Shown: one piece after another, positions 52,313-62,685 of the stretch
Position numbering within the stretch: the first letter of the stretch is position 1
Layout: the number at the start of each line of letters is the position of its first letter
Assembly (NCBI RefSeq): GCF_000820515.1
Contig: NZ_JXDG01000018.1
Coordinates: forward strand, 146,830-210,829
Direction: 5' to 3'
DNA: 64,000 nucleotides
From: Pseudomonas batumici
GTDB taxonomy: Bacteria; Pseudomonadota; Gammaproteobacteria; Pseudomonadales; Pseudomonadaceae
Translations under genes and position numbers: made by a program
Notes under the pieces: model-generated
The model's input: only the letters and a program-made list of their open reading frames with translations
What the model was told of the DNA's origin: nothing
The model's database searches: none

Positions 52313-53199
52313 TGCACCAGGGCGCCGCCGCCCTGCCCGGCGGGGTCGGCGCGCTCGCGCAGGCGATGGCCGACCACCGAGGGCAAGACCGCCTGGACAT
52401 CTTCCGGGATGACATAGTCGCGTCCGGCCAACAGGGCCCAGGCCCGGGCGGCGGCGAGGATCGCCAGGCTGGCCCGGGGTGACAGGCCCCAGGCGAATTG
52501 CGGCTGATCGCGGGTCGCGCCGACCAGACGCAGCACGTAGTCCACCAACGGATCGCTGGTGCGCACCTGCTTGGCCTGCTGTTGCAACGCCGACAGCTCG
52601 GCATGACTGAGGATCGGCTGCAACCTTGGCAGCAGGTCACGCCGCGCCACGCCTTGCAGCAGGGCCTTTTCCGCGGCCCGGGCCGGATAGCCGAGGGACA
52701 CCCGCATCAGGAAGCGATCGAGCTGCGACTCCGGCAAGGCGAAGGTGCCGCCCTGGCTGCTGGGGTTTTGCGTGGCGATCACGAAGAACGGCGACGGCAA
52801 CGGACGGGTGGCGCCCTCGAGGGTCACCTGCCCTTCCTCCATGGCCTCGAGCAACGCGCTCTGGCTCTTGGGCGTGGCCCGGTTGATTTCGTCGGCCAGC
52901 ACCAGTTCGGCGAAGATCGGTCCCGGATGGAACACGAACTGCCCGCTGTCCTTGTCGAACACCGAGGTGCCGAGGATATCGCTGGGCAGCAGGTCGGAGG
53001 TGAACTGGATACGCTGGAAACCCAGGCCAAGGACCTTGGCCAGGGTGTGGCCGAGGGTGGTCTTGCCCATGCCGGGCAGGTCTTCGATCAACAGATGACC
53101 GTCGGCCAGCAGGCAGGTCAGGGCCAGGCGAACCTGTGCATCCTTGCCCAACACCACCTGATTGACGGCCTGCAGGCAGGCTTCCAGCTTACTGCGCAT
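52282..53199 (-). CDS. MoxR-family AAA+ ATPase
   Basis: The 305-residue AAA+ protein has Walker A LPGMGKTTLG (residues 43-48 at its core), Walker B LVLADEINRATPK, the sensor region FVIATQNPSSQGGTFALPES and the arginine finger segment LDRFLMRVSLGYP. MoxR ATPases act as chaperones that activate or assemble partner complexes, usually with DUF58 or VWA proteins, as here. It is the first gene of the operon moxR-DUF58-tgpA-CHAD. No special operator is visible in the 69-bp gap to the lipoprotein gene. Confidence 0.94.
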   Translation of the reverse strand: MRSKLEACLQAVNQVVLGKDAQVRLALTCLLADGHLLIEDLPGMGKTTLGHTLAKVLGLGFQRIQFTSDLLPSDILGTSVFDKDSGQFVFHPGPIFAELVLADEINRATPKSQSALLEAMEEGQVTLEGATRPLPSPFFVIATQNPSSQGGTFALPESQLDRFLMRVSLGYPARAAEKALLQGVARRDLLPRLQPILSHAELSALQQQAKQVRTSDPLVDYVLRLVGATRDQPQFAWGLSPRASLAILAAARAWALLAGRDYVIPEDVQAVLPSVVGHRLRERADPAGQGGGALVQWLLREVPAL

Positions 53200-53268
53200 G
53201 GGCAGACATCCGAACTGGGGAAGAAGCCGGGGATATTACCGTGTTCGGCCATCAATCATCAGAGGGGC

Positions 53269-53547
53269 TCAACGTCCGGCGCGGGACTCACGAATGTAGA
53301 AGCGTGCCTTCTCGGCCTTGTTGGTGCAGCCCTCGTAGGCTTCGAACTGCTGCTGGGTCTTGGCCCCGGTCAACAGCGACAGCGCCTTGGAGTAGCTCAC
53401 GGTCCCGGCAAAGCCCTCGGCTTTGGCCAGGTCCAGCTCACGCCAGGCGGCGTCCAGCTGTGTGCCACAGCTTTCTCGGTAGGCTGATTTACCCGCGCAA
53501 CCGGCCAAGGCCAACGCGATCAATGGCACACAGATCCAGGCTTTCAT
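53269..53547 (-). CDS. Small putative lipoprotein
   Basis: The 92-residue protein has a lipoprotein signal peptide with lipobox LALAGC (Cys17), so it should be lipid-anchored. The mature part contains CGTQLDAAWRELDLAKAEGF, a helical region, and two more cysteines that could form a disulfide. The segment SYSKALSLLTGAKTQQQFEA then YEGCTNKAEKARFYI looks like a short helical repeat. GAGGTG lies about nine bases before ATG 53547. It is upstream of moxR on the same strand and may be cotranscribed. Function unknown. Confidence 0.85.
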   Translation of the reverse strand: MKAWICVPLIALALAGCAGKSAYRESCGTQLDAAWRELDLAKAEGFAGTVSYSKALSLLTGAKTQQQFEAYEGCTNKAEKARFYIRESRAGR

Positions 53548-53754
53548 CAATGACACCTCAGGAAAATAAACAATCGTGCAGGTTAAGACGGTGCGCCGGG
53601 CAAAAAGTGCCTTGGCCTGCCTCAAGCTTAACCAATCAAGATGAAGTTTAGTGCAGTCGATCCGCTCCCCCAGGCCAAAAAACAGCCCACGTCCCGATTG
53701 TAGCCGCCGTCCTGGAGGTGCATTGTTAGCAAAGGGTTGTTCAAGGATCGAGTC

Positions 53755-54795
53755 ATGAAAAAACGCGTCGCGCTGGTGTTGGGCTCGGGCGGGGCCCGGG
53801 GTTATGCCCATATCGGGGTCATCGAGGAAATCGAGAGACGCGGTTATGACATCGCCTGCGTCGCCGGCTGCTCCATGGGCGCGGTGGTCGGTGGCATCTA
53901 CGCGGCCGGCAAACTCGACCAGTATCGCCAATGGATCGAGAGCCTGGACTACCTGGATGTGCTGCGCCTGGTGGACGTGAGCTTTCGCCTGGGCGCCATG
54001 CGCGGTGAAAAGGTCTTCGGGCAGATCCGCAAGATCGTCGGCGAGGTCAATATCGAGGACCTGCGCATCCCCTACACCGCCGTCGCCACCGACCTGACCA
54101 ACCAGCAGGAAATCTGGTTCCAGGAAGGTTGCCTGCATCAGGCGATGCGCGCCTCGGCGGCGATTCCCAGCCTGTTCACCCCGGTGATGCAGGGCAACCG
54201 CATGCTGGTGGACGGCGGCATTCTCAATCCGCTGCCGATCGTGCCGGTGGTCTCCAGCCACAGCGACCTGATCATCGCCGTCAACCTCAACGCCACCAAC
54301 CAGAAGCAGTACAAGCTGCCGGTGATCCAGCGGCCGCCGGCGTTCAAGAGTCGCTTCAACAACCTGCTCAGCTCCATGGGCTCGCGCCTGCCGTTCCGGC
54401 GTAAACAGGCCGAGGAGCTGTTGCGCCTGGAACAGCAGACCCTCGCCAGAGAGGCCGCACAGCTGGACAATCCCTGGCTCGACGGCCCGGAACCGCAAGT
54501 CCGGCAGGCCGCCGCCGCAGCGCAAGACAATGGTGCGCCGAAGTCCGCCACCGGCTCGGTGATCATCGACAACGTCGGACCTGCGTCGTTGCTGGACCTG
54601 ATCAACCAGAGTTTCGAGGTGATGCAGACCTCGCTGGCGCAATACAAGATCGCCGGCTATCCGCCGGACATCCTGATCAACGTGCCGAAAAGGGTGTGCC
54701 GGTTCTTCGAGTTCTACAAGGCACCGGAACTGATCGCCCTGGGGCGCGAGATTGCCAGCGATACACTGGATCGCTACGAGGAAGAAGGCCGCTAG
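53755..54795 (+). CDS. Patatin-like phospholipase (RssA type)
   Basis: The 346-residue protein has the patatin signature: GSGGARGYAHIGVIEEIE for the oxyanion hole, GCSMGAVVGG with nucleophile Ser40, and LVDGGILNPLP with Asp152. It has no signal peptide, so it is cytoplasmic like RssA. A C-terminal extension (about 215-346) contains a glutamine- and alanine-rich linker and a conserved end. The substrate is unknown. ATG 53755 has AAGGA seven bases upstream. The stop codon overlaps that of convergent kdpE in the palindrome CTAG. Confidence 0.9.
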   Translation: MKKRVALVLGSGGARGYAHIGVIEEIERRGYDIACVAGCSMGAVVGGIYAAGKLDQYRQWIESLDYLDVLRLVDVSFRLGAMRGEKVFGQIRKIVGEVNIEDLRIPYTAVATDLTNQQEIWFQEGCLHQAMRASAAIPSLFTPVMQGNRMLVDGGILNPLPIVPVVSSHSDLIIAVNLNATNQKQYKLPVIQRPPAFKSRFNNLLSSMGSRLPFRRKQAEELLRLEQQTLAREAAQLDNPWLDGPEPQVRQAAAAAQDNGAPKSATGSVIIDNVGPASLLDLINQSFEVMQTSLAQYKIAGYPPDILINVPKRVCRFFEFYKAPELIALGREIASDTLDRYEEEGR

Positions 54796-55487
54796 GCCTG
54801 GCTATCCAGTAGCCGATAACCGACCCCCGCCTCGGTCACGATAAATCGCGGCGCGGTGGGGTCGTCCGCCAGTTTCTGGCGCAGATGCCCGACCACGATC
54901 CGCAGGTAGTGGCTGTCCTCGACATGGGTCGGCCCCCAGATATCCTTGAGCAACTGCTGCTGGGTGATCACCCGCCCGGGATGCCGTGCCAGCTGCGCCA
55001 GTACCGCATACTCCTTGCGGGTCAGCGCCACCTCCGCGCCATCCAGCAGCACCCGTCGATAGGCCAGGTCGATGGTCAGCGGACCGAAGTCCAACGCCGC
55101 CTCCTGGGCCTCGCCGCTGGGCGCCTGGCGCAACAGGGCACGAATCCGCGCGAGGAATTCCTGGATGCCGAATGGCTTGGTCACGTAGTCGTTGGCCCCG
55201 CCGTCCAGCGCCTCGACCTTCTGCCCCTCGCCGGCCCGCACCGAGAGCACCAGCACCGGTGCCATGGACCATTCGCGAAACTCGCGCAACACCTGCTGGC
55301 CGTCCATGTCCGGCAACCCCAGGTCGAGCACCAGCAGGTCCGGTTTATTCAAGGCCGCATGGGCCAGGCCCTCGCCGCCGGTGCCGGCTTCCAGCACCTT
55401 GTAGCCCTGGGACACCAGGCTGATGCGCAGGAACTTGCGAATCTGCGGCTCGTCGTCGATGACCAGGATGGTCGCGGTCTGGGTCAT
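54792..55487 (-). CDS. kdpE: Response regulator KdpE
   Basis: KdpE activates the Kdp potassium uptake genes. The 231-residue protein has a receiver domain (about 6-120) with the acidic pocket DDE, phosphorylated Asp55 in LVLDLGLPD, and YVTKPFG, then an OmpR-type winged helix (about 130-228: RKEYAVLAQLARHPGRVITQ, VGHLRQKL). ATG 55487 is used; an upstream start at 55517 gives an atypical extension. It lies 36 bp after kdpD in the same transcript. A candidate binding site with 11-bp spacing lies upstream of kdpF. Confidence 0.95.
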   Translation of the reverse strand: MTQTATILVIDDEPQIRKFLRISLVSQGYKVLEAGTGGEGLAHAALNKPDLLVLDLGLPDMDGQQVLREFREWSMAPVLVLSVRAGEGQKVEALDGGANDYVTKPFGIQEFLARIRALLRQAPSGEAQEAALDFGPLTIDLAYRRVLLDGAEVALTRKEYAVLAQLARHPGRVITQQQLLKDIWGPTHVEDSHYLRIVVGHLRQKLADDPTAPRFIVTEAGVGYRLLDSQA

Positions 55488-55523
55488 GGTCTTGGTATCG
55501 TGGCAATCGGTAGCCAAAGCATA

Positions 55524-58175
55524 TCAGGCTTCACTTTCAATGCCCGGTTGCTCCTGCAGAGGAAGGAACAGGCTGATGCAGGTGCCGTGGCCGTCGATGC
55601 CGTCATCCACGCCGATATGCCCGCCGTGTGCGCCGACCATGCCCTGGCAGATCGCCAGGCCCAGGCCCGTGCCCTGCCCGCCGCGATCGCCGCGGGCGGC
55701 GGTGTAGAACATGTCGAAGATCTTGGGCCGCTCATCCAGTGGAATCCCCGGTCCTTCGTCACTGACGGAAAAGAACAGCTCCTTGTCGGTGGTACCGACG
55801 CACAGTTGCAGGCGCCCCTGGGGTGGCGAGAAGCGCGCGGCGTTTTCCATGACATTGATCAGCGCCTGCTCGATCAGCGCCGCGTGCACATACAGCAGCG
55901 GCAACTCCGCCGGCAACTCGGTGCTGACCTGTAAGGGCGCCAGGACCGCCCGCAGCCGGTTCAGCGCACTGCCGATGATATCCGCCGGCGCGACCCAGTC
56001 GCGGGCGAGCTTCAATGCGCCATGGCCCAGGCGGGTCATGTCCAGCAGGTTCTGGATATAGCGGTCCAGGCGCTCGGCTTCGTTGCGGGTGCCTTCCAGC
56101 AGCTCCTGGCGATCTTCCGGGGGAATCGCCTCGCCCAGGGCCAACAGGCTGTCGATGCTGCCGCGCATGGAGGTCAACGGGGTGCGCAGGTCATGGGACA
56201 CCGAAGCCAGCAAGGCACTGCGCAGTTGTTCGGTTTCGCCATGCAGGCGCGCGGCCTCGAGGTCGTCGGCCAACTGGGCCCGGGCCAGCGCCTGGGCCAG
56301 CGGCTGGCTGAGGGCGGTCAACAGGCGCCGGCGCTGCCCGCTCAAGGTCTGACCGTCTTTGGGACGCACCCCCAACAGGGCCATCGGTCCCTCTTCCACC
56401 GACAGCGGCCACCACCACCAGCGCCCGAACGGCAGGGTCCCGGTGCCCATGCCCGCCGGCTGGTCATGCTGCCAGGCCCAGTCGGCGGCGGCCCGCTCGG
56501 ATTCGGAGAAGGTCTGCGGGCCGCCGGTCTCGACTTTCCAGCCACCCTGGCCGTCGCGGTTGAGCAGGCACACTTGCAGCTCCTCCCAACCACTGAGGTG
56601 CTGGGAGGCGGCGCTGATCACCGCCTGGCGATCGGTGGCCGCCGTCAGTTTGCGCGACAGGTCGAGCAGTTCGCTGGTTTCTTCCTGGGTATCGCGCAGG
56701 GCCTCCAGCTGCTGCCGCTGGCGGGCAGCGAGGTTACCGGTGAGCACCGCCATCAGGAGGAAAAACAGCAGCGTCAGGACATCCTCCTCGCGCTGGATGG
56801 CGAAGGAGAATTTCGGCGGGGTGAACAGGAAGTCGTAACTCAGGAACGACAGCACCGCACAGGCCAGCGAAGGCCCCAGGCTGCTGCGCACGGCCACCAG
56901 CAACACGGCGGCGAGGAACACCAGGGAGATATTCGGCAACGGCAGGAGACTCGCCACGCCCCAGGCCAGGGCCGTGGCCAGGATCGTCGCCACCAGCGCC
57001 ATCGCGTAGTCGAACCAGACCACCGCTTGCGGGGCGCGGGCCCGCGCGACATGTTGTTCTTCGTCGCGGTCCAGCACGTTGATTTCCAGCCCGTGGGAGC
57101 TGCGCAACAAACGCGCGGCCAGGCCTCCGCCAAACACGCGCCGACGCCAGCGCTGGCGTGACTGCCCCACCAGCACCAGGCTGGCCCGACGTTCGGCGGC
57201 GTGTTGAATCAGGGTCTTGGCCACTTCCCCGGCGCGCAGCAACACCACTTCGCCACCGAGGCGCTCGGCCAGTTGCTGGGCGCTTTGCAGGCGCAGGCGC
57301 GACGGCTCGTCGCGGACCCTGCCGTTGTCCACATGCACCAAGCTCCAGGGCAGATGGCGGCGCTGGGCGACCCGACTGGCATGGCGCACCAGGCGCTCGG
57401 CCTGGGAATCGCCGTCCACCCCCACCAGCAAGCGTCCGCGCAGGGCCGGCGCCGACTGGCCGAGGGTCCGGTAGCCCAGGGCCAGATCGTTGTCCACCTG
57501 GGCGGCGGCCGTTTGCATGGCCAGTTCGCGCAACGCGGTGAGGTTGGTCTGGCTGAAGAACGCGTCGATGGCGGCGCGGGCCTGCTCCGGCACATAGACT
57601 TTGCCGTCGCGCAAGCGCTCCAGCAGTTCACGCGGCGGCAGGTCGATCAGCAGCAGTTCGTCGGCCTCCTGCAGGACCCAGTCCGGCAGGGTTTCGCGCA
57701 CCTGCACGCCGGTAATGCCGCGCACCTGGTCATTGAGGCTTTCCAGGTGCTGGACGTTGACCGTGGTGAACACGTCGATGCCAGCGGCCAGCAATTCCTG
57801 GACGTCCTGCCAGCGCTTGACGTGACGGCTGTTGGGGGCGTTGCTGTGGGCCAGTTCATCGACCAGCACCAGTTTCGGCTTGGCCTTGAGCAGGCCGTCG
57901 AGGTCCATTTCCTCGAGCATGACGCCGCGATACTCGGAGCGCACCATAGGCTGCTGCGGCAAGCCGCTGAGCAGCACCTCGGTTTCCGCGCGGCCGTGGG
58001 TTTCCACCACCCCGGCCAGGAGCTTCACGCCCTGGCGCAGTTGGGTATGGGCAGCCTGCAACATGGCGTAGGTCTTGCCGACGCCGGGCGAGGCGCCAAG
58101 GAACACCTTGAGCCGGCCGCGACCTTCGCGGGGCAGTTCTGCTAGGAGCGCATCGGCGCGACCGGAATCACTCAT
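55524..58175 (-). CDS. kdpD: Sensor histidine kinase KdpD
   Basis: KdpD senses low potassium or high osmolarity and phosphorylates KdpE. The 883-residue protein has the N-terminal KdpD domain with Walker A GASPGVGKT (27-35), a Usp-like domain (about 245-370), four close membrane helices (about 395-490), a GAF-like region (about 510-640), the HisKA box SVSHDLRTPLTSMRG with phosphorylated His661, and the HATPase with DEGPGIPLDERPKIFDMFYT then GLGLAICQ. Domain order and length match E. coli KdpD (894). GAGAG lies before the start; kdpC ends 29 bp upstream. Confidence 0.97.
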   Translation of the reverse strand: MSDSGRADALLAELPREGRGRLKVFLGASPGVGKTYAMLQAAHTQLRQGVKLLAGVVETHGRAETEVLLSGLPQQPMVRSEYRGVMLEEMDLDGLLKAKPKLVLVDELAHSNAPNSRHVKRWQDVQELLAAGIDVFTTVNVQHLESLNDQVRGITGVQVRETLPDWVLQEADELLLIDLPPRELLERLRDGKVYVPEQARAAIDAFFSQTNLTALRELAMQTAAAQVDNDLALGYRTLGQSAPALRGRLLVGVDGDSQAERLVRHASRVAQRRHLPWSLVHVDNGRVRDEPSRLRLQSAQQLAERLGGEVVLLRAGEVAKTLIQHAAERRASLVLVGQSRQRWRRRVFGGGLAARLLRSSHGLEINVLDRDEEQHVARARAPQAVVWFDYAMALVATILATALAWGVASLLPLPNISLVFLAAVLLVAVRSSLGPSLACAVLSFLSYDFLFTPPKFSFAIQREEDVLTLLFFLLMAVLTGNLAARQRQQLEALRDTQEETSELLDLSRKLTAATDRQAVISAASQHLSGWEELQVCLLNRDGQGGWKVETGGPQTFSESERAAADWAWQHDQPAGMGTGTLPFGRWWWWPLSVEEGPMALLGVRPKDGQTLSGQRRRLLTALSQPLAQALARAQLADDLEAARLHGETEQLRSALLASVSHDLRTPLTSMRGSIDSLLALGEAIPPEDRQELLEGTRNEAERLDRYIQNLLDMTRLGHGALKLARDWVAPADIIGSALNRLRAVLAPLQVSTELPAELPLLYVHAALIEQALINVMENAARFSPPQGRLQLCVGTTDKELFFSVSDEGPGIPLDERPKIFDMFYTAARGDRGGQGTGLGLAICQGMVGAHGGHIGVDDGIDGHGTCISLFLPLQEQPGIESEA

Positions 58176-58204
58176 GTCCTGGACTCTCTCTGGTGCCTGT
58201 GGCG

Positions 58205-58756
58205 CTATTTCGAGACTTCGGCCAAGGCCGCATTCAATGCAAGCACATTGACCACCGGCGGGCCAATCAGCGGTTGCTCGATATGCATTTCAACCAGTCT
58301 CTCGACATCCGCCGCCGGCAGGTTGCGCGCCTGCGCAACCCGCGCCAGTTGATAGCGAATAGCCTCAGGTGGCAAGTGCGGATCGAGGCCGCTGGCCGAA
58401 GTGGTCAACAACGCCAAGGGCACCGGCCCCTGTCCGGGCACCGCCTGCTTGGTCGCGTCGTCGAAAATCCGCGTGGCCAGGGCCGGGTTGCTCGGGCTCA
58501 GGTTGCTGGACGAACTGGGCACGGTGGCGAAGGCCCCCGCCGAAGGCCGCGGGTGGAACCAGGCGTCACCGGTGAAATCCTGGGCAATCAGCGCCGAGCC
58601 ACGGACCTTGCCGTCGGCATCGCGCACCAGGCTGCCATTGGCCTGTTCCGGGAACGCGACCTGGGCCACGCCAGTGACCACCAGGGGATAGGCGACACCG
58701 GTAATCAGGCTCATCAGGACCAACAGGCTCAAGGCCGGACGCACTACACTGGACAT
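58205..58756 (-). CDS. kdpC: Potassium-transporting ATPase subunit KdpC
   Basis: KdpC stabilises the KdpFABC complex and helps catalysis by KdpB. The 183-residue protein has one N-terminal membrane helix (about 8-30) and a periplasmic domain with [30 protein letters not shown] and [20 protein letters not shown], the family hallmarks. ATG 58756 has AGGA eight bases upstream. The open frame continues upstream to 58903 only because it reads through a REPIN, which separates kdpC from kdpB by 143 bp; in most genomes these genes nearly touch. Confidence 0.96.
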   Translation of the reverse strand: MSSVVRPALSLLVLMSLITGVAYPLVVTGVAQVAFPEQANGSLVRDADGKVRGSALIAQDFTGDAWFHPRPSAGAFATVPSSSSNLSPSNPALATRIFDDATKQAVPGQGPVPLALLTTSASGLDPHLPPEAIRYQLARVAQARNLPAADVERLVEMHIEQPLIGPPVVNVLALNAALAEVSK

Positions 58757-58790
58757 GTTCAATTCCTCGAATTCAGGGGTACACAACAAT

Positions 58791-58890
58791 CTGTGGGAGC
58801 CGGCTTGCTGCGGGCGGCGTTCCGGCGATGGGGCCAGTGAGCCTTGCATCGCCTGATCGGCCGCTATCGCCAGCAAGCCGGCTCCTACAG
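58791..58890. repeat. REPIN inside the kdp operon between kdpB and kdpC
   Basis: The left arm CTGTGGGAGCCGGCTTGC and right arm GCAAGCCGGCTCCTACAG are inverted around about 60 bp of spacer. Its reverse complement matches the element at 13951-14048 almost throughout, including CGGCCGATCAGGCGATGC. It ends ten bases past the kdpB stop and should form a long hairpin in the kdpBC transcript. Confidence 0.93.
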
Positions 58891-58899
58891 GAAAACGCC

Positions 58900-60957
58900 T
58901 CACACCAGATGCAACGCCGTCAGCAGCATGTCGATGGCCTTGATCCCCACGAACGGCACCACGATCCCACCCAGCCCGTAGATCAGCAGGTTGCGCCGCA
59001 ACAGGTGCACGGCACTCGCCGCCTGCACCCGCACGCCACGCAGGGCCAGCGGGATCAACACCACGATGATCAGCGCGTTGAACACGATCGCCGACAGGAT
59101 CGCGCTCTGCGGGCTGGCCAGGTGCATGATGTTGAGCACCCCCAGCTGTGGATAAATCGCCGCGAACAGCGCCGGCAGGATGGCGAAGTACTTGGCCACG
59201 TCGTTGGCAATCGAGAAGGTGGTCAAGGCCCCTCGTGTCACCAGCAATTCCTTGCCGATCTGCACCACGTCCAGCAACTTGGTCGGGTCGCTGTCGAGGT
59301 CGACCATGTTCGCCGCCTCGCGTGCCGCCTGGGTGCCGTCGTTCATCGCCATGCCGACGTCGGCCTGGGCCAGTGCCGGGGCGTCGTTGGCACCGTCACC
59401 GCACATCGCCACCAGACGACCGTCGTTCTGCTCCAGGCGAATGCGCGCCAGCTTCTTCTCCGGGGTGGCCTCGGCCAGCACGTCGTCAACCCCCGCCTCT
59501 GCCGCGATTGCCGCCGCGGTCAGCGGGTTGTCGCCGGTCACCATCACGGTGCGGATACCCAGCTTGCGCAGCTCGGCGAACCGGTCACGGATGCCCGGCT
59601 TGACCACGTCCTTCAGATGGATGGCCCCCAGCAGCTTGCCGTCGGCGCAGACCAGCAACGGCGTGCCGCCACTCTGGGCGATCCGGTCGATCTCCCGGGA
59701 CAGCACCGGCGACAGATCGCTACGCTTCTGGCCGACAAAGGCCAACAGCGAATCCACCGCGCCCTTGCGATACACCCGGCCCTGGTAGTCGACACCCGAC
59801 AGGCGCGTCTCGGCGCTGAACGGCACGGCGGTCAGTTCGGCCGCCGCCGGTTCGTTCTGCGGATGCAGTTCGCGCAGGTACTCGACGATCGACTTGCCTT
59901 CGGCGGTGTCGTCCGCCAGCGAGGCCAGCAAGGCACCCTCGGCCAGTTCCTTGGCGCTGACGCCAGGGGTGGCATAGACCGCCGTGCAGCGACGGTTGCC
60001 GAAGGTGATGGTGCCGGTCTTGTCCAGCAACAGCACATGCACGTCACCCGCCGCTTCCACCGCACGACCGGATTTGGCGATCACGTTCAGGCGCACCAGG
60101 CGGTCCATCCCGGCGATACCGATGGCCGAGAGCAGGCCGCCGATGGTGGTCGGGATCAGGGTCACCAGCAACGCCACCAGGAACACCAGCGGCAGGCTGC
60201 CACCGGAAAAATGGGCGAAGGGCTGCAGGGTCACCACCACCAGCAGGAAGATCAGGGTCAGGCCGATCAGCAGGATGTCCAGTGCCACTTCGTTGGGCGT
60301 TTTCTGCCGCTTGGCGCCTTCCACCAGGGCGATCATGCGGTCCAGGGTCGACTCGCCGGGGTTGGCGGTGATGCGCACGATCAACCAGTCGGACACCAGG
60401 CGGGTATTGCCGGTGACCGCCGAGCGGTCGCCGCCGGACTCACGGATCACCGGCGCGGACTCACCGGTAATGGCCGCTTCGTTGACGGCGGCGATCCCTT
60501 CGATCACCTCGCCGTCGCCGGGAATCATTTCCCCGGCGGATACGCGCACCACGTCGCCTTTGCGCAGGTTGGCGGCCGGGACCGACTCGAAGCTGCCGTT
60601 GGCCTTGCGACGATGGGCCACCAGGCCTTCGCTGCCGGCCTTCAGGCTATCGGCGCGGGCCTTGCCACGGCCTTCGGCCAGGGCCTCGGCAAAGTTGGCG
60701 AACAACACGGTGAACCACAGCCAGAGGGCGATCTGGGCGGCGATAAAGGTCGAAACCGCAGAGTCCGGCACAAAGCACAGGAGCGTGGTCAGGACCGCGG
60801 TCAATTCGACCACGAACATCACCGGTGCACGTTGCAACTGGCGCGGGTCGAGCTTGACGAAGGCTTGTACCAGGGCCGGACGCCACAGGGCGGAAATCGC
60901 GGTCTTGGGCTGTTCCACCACAGCCGGTTTTGTTGCGGGTAGAGGCATATTCATCAT
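58900..60957 (-). CDS. kdpB: Potassium-transporting ATPase subunit KdpB (P-type ATPase)
   Basis: KdpB is the energy-coupling P-type ATPase of the high-affinity potassium pump. The 685-residue protein has seven membrane helices, the actuator motif ITGES (164-167 for TGES), the phosphorylation site [11 protein letters not shown] with Asp312, the nucleotide domain with KGAVDSL, and the hinge [18 protein letters not shown]. Two ATGs stand side by side (60957 and 60954) with GAGGA upstream. It starts 7 bp after kdpA and is followed by a REPIN before kdpC. Confidence 0.97.
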   Translation of the reverse strand: MMNMPLPATKPAVVEQPKTAISALWRPALVQAFVKLDPRQLQRAPVMFVVELTAVLTTLLCFVPDSAVSTFIAAQIALWLWFTVLFANFAEALAEGRGKARADSLKAGSEGLVAHRRKANGSFESVPAANLRKGDVVRVSAGEMIPGDGEVIEGIAAVNEAAITGESAPVIRESGGDRSAVTGNTRLVSDWLIVRITANPGESTLDRMIALVEGAKRQKTPNEVALDILLIGLTLIFLLVVVTLQPFAHFSGGSLPLVFLVALLVTLIPTTIGGLLSAIGIAGMDRLVRLNVIAKSGRAVEAAGDVHVLLLDKTGTITFGNRRCTAVYATPGVSAKELAEGALLASLADDTAEGKSIVEYLRELHPQNEPAAAELTAVPFSAETRLSGVDYQGRVYRKGAVDSLLAFVGQKRSDLSPVLSREIDRIAQSGGTPLLVCADGKLLGAIHLKDVVKPGIRDRFAELRKLGIRTVMVTGDNPLTAAAIAAEAGVDDVLAEATPEKKLARIRLEQNDGRLVAMCGDGANDAPALAQADVGMAMNDGTQAAREAANMVDLDSDPTKLLDVVQIGKELLVTRGALTTFSIANDVAKYFAILPALFAAIYPQLGVLNIMHLASPQSAILSAIVFNALIIVVLIPLALRGVRVQAASAVHLLRRNLLIYGLGGIVVPFVGIKAIDMLLTALHLV

Positions 60958-60964
60958 TGATTCC

Positions 60965-62674
60965 TCAGCTCTTCAGCCCAAAAGCAGCCATGCTCAGTTG
61001 TTCGGCAATTGGTCCCAGTGCCAGCGTCGGCAGGAAGGTCAGGCCCCCCACCAGCAGGATGGTCACCGTCAGCAGCGTGACGAACAGCAGGCCATGGGTC
61101 GGAAAGCTGTTCTGGCCGACCGGTGCGGTCTTCTTCATCGCCAGGCTGCCGGCCAGGGCCAGTACCGGGACGATGTAACCGAAGCGACCGAGCAGCATGC
61201 TCAGGCTCAGCATCAGGTTGTGGAACGCGGTGTTGCCGCTGAAGCCGCCGAACGCCGAGCCGTTGTTGGCATTGGCCGAGGTGTAGGCGTACAGCAGTTG
61301 GCTGAAGCCATGCGCCCCCGGGTTGCTGATCGCGCCGGCAGGTCCTGGCAGGCTGGCGGCAATCGCGCCCAGTACCAGGGTGCCCACCGGCATCACCAGC
61401 AAGGTCACCACCAGCAGTTGCACTTCCCTGGCCTGGAGCTTCTTGCCCAGATATTCCGGGGTGCGGCCGATCATCAGGCCGGCGAGGAATACCGCGGTCA
61501 GCACGTGCAGCAACATGCCATAGAGGCCCGCGCCGACACCGCCGAAGATCACCTCGCCAACCATCATGTTGACCAGCGACACCATCCCGCTCAGTGGGTT
61601 GAGGCTGTCATGCATGGCGTTGACCGAACCGTTCGACGCCGCCGTGGTGGTCACCGCCCAGACCGTGCTGGCGGTGGTGCCGAAGCGGGTTTCCTTGCCT
61701 TCCAGCGGAGCGGTCTGCTCCACCAGCGGATGATGCAGCGCCGGGTTCGGCTGATACTCGGCATACAGCGAGACCGCGCCGCCGATCAGCAGCAGGGCCA
61801 GCATGCAGCCCATGATCGCCCGGCTCTGGCGCAGGTCCTTGACGTAATGCCCGAAGGTGAACACCAGCGCCGCCGGAATCAGGATGATCGACACCAGTTC
61901 AAGCAGGTCGCTCAGGGCGGTGGGGTTTTCGAACGGATGGGCCGAGTTGGCGCCGAAGAAACCGCCGCCGTTGGTGCCCAACTGCTTGATCGCGATCTGG
62001 CTGGCCGCAGGTCCCAGGGGGATGACCTGGTCCACACCCTGCATCGTCACGGCATTGACGTAGTGGGCGAAGCTCTGCGGAACGCCCTGCCAGACCAGGA
62101 ACAGCGCCAGCACCAGGCACAGCGGCAACAGGCCGTAGAGCGTGGCGCGGGTCATGTCGACCCAGAAGTTGCCCAGGGTCGCCGCCGAACGCCGACCGAT
62201 ACCGCGGCACAGCGCCACCAGCACGGCCAGGCCGGTGGCGGCACTGACGAAGTTCTGCACGGTCAGGCCGACCATCTGGCTCAGGTAGCTCAGCGAGGCT
62301 TCCCCACTGTAGCTCTGCCAGTTGGTGTTGGTCATGAAGCTGATGGCGGTGTTGAACGACAGGGTCCACTCCAGGCCCGGCAGATTCTGCGGGTTGAGTG
62401 GCAGGTACTGTTGGAACAGCAGGATCGCGAAGAGCAGCACAAATCCCGCCAGGTTGAAGGCGAACAAGGCCAGGGCATATTTCTGCCAGCTCTGTTCACT
62501 GTTGGCATCCACCCCGGACAGCCGATAACAGGCCCGCTCCACCGGCCCGAACAGCGGCGTCAGCCAGGTCCGCTGGCCCTCCATCACCTTGTAGTAGAAC
62601 CGCCCCAATGCCGGTGCCGGCGCAAGCACCAGCACGAGAAACGCCAGGATCAGCAAATAGTCATAACTGTGCAT
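60965..62674 (-). CDS. kdpA: Potassium-transporting ATPase subunit KdpA
   Basis: KdpA forms the potassium selectivity filter and resembles a four-fold potassium channel subunit. The 569-residue protein has about ten membrane helices. The filter-type sequences [41 protein letters not shown] and [11 protein letters not shown] stand in the expected order, one in each repeat. The length is close to E. coli KdpA (557). Its ribosome site overlaps the kdpF stop codon, and kdpB follows by 7 bp. Confidence 0.97.
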   Translation of the reverse strand: MHSYDYLLILAFLVLVLAPAPALGRFYYKVMEGQRTWLTPLFGPVERACYRLSGVDANSEQSWQKYALALFAFNLAGFVLLFAILLFQQYLPLNPQNLPGLEWTLSFNTAISFMTNTNWQSYSGEASLSYLSQMVGLTVQNFVSAATGLAVLVALCRGIGRRSAATLGNFWVDMTRATLYGLLPLCLVLALFLVWQGVPQSFAHYVNAVTMQGVDQVIPLGPAASQIAIKQLGTNGGGFFGANSAHPFENPTALSDLLELVSIILIPAALVFTFGHYVKDLRQSRAIMGCMLALLLIGGAVSLYAEYQPNPALHHPLVEQTAPLEGKETRFGTTASTVWAVTTTAASNGSVNAMHDSLNPLSGMVSLVNMMVGEVIFGGVGAGLYGMLLHVLTAVFLAGLMIGRTPEYLGKKLQAREVQLLVVTLLVMPVGTLVLGAIAASLPGPAGAISNPGAHGFSQLLYAYTSANANNGSAFGGFSGNTAFHNLMLSLSMLLGRFGYIVPVLALAGSLAMKKTAPVGQNSFPTHGLLFVTLLTVTILLVGGLTFLPTLALGPIAEQLSMAAFGLKS

Positions 62675-62685
62675 ACCTGCCGCTC

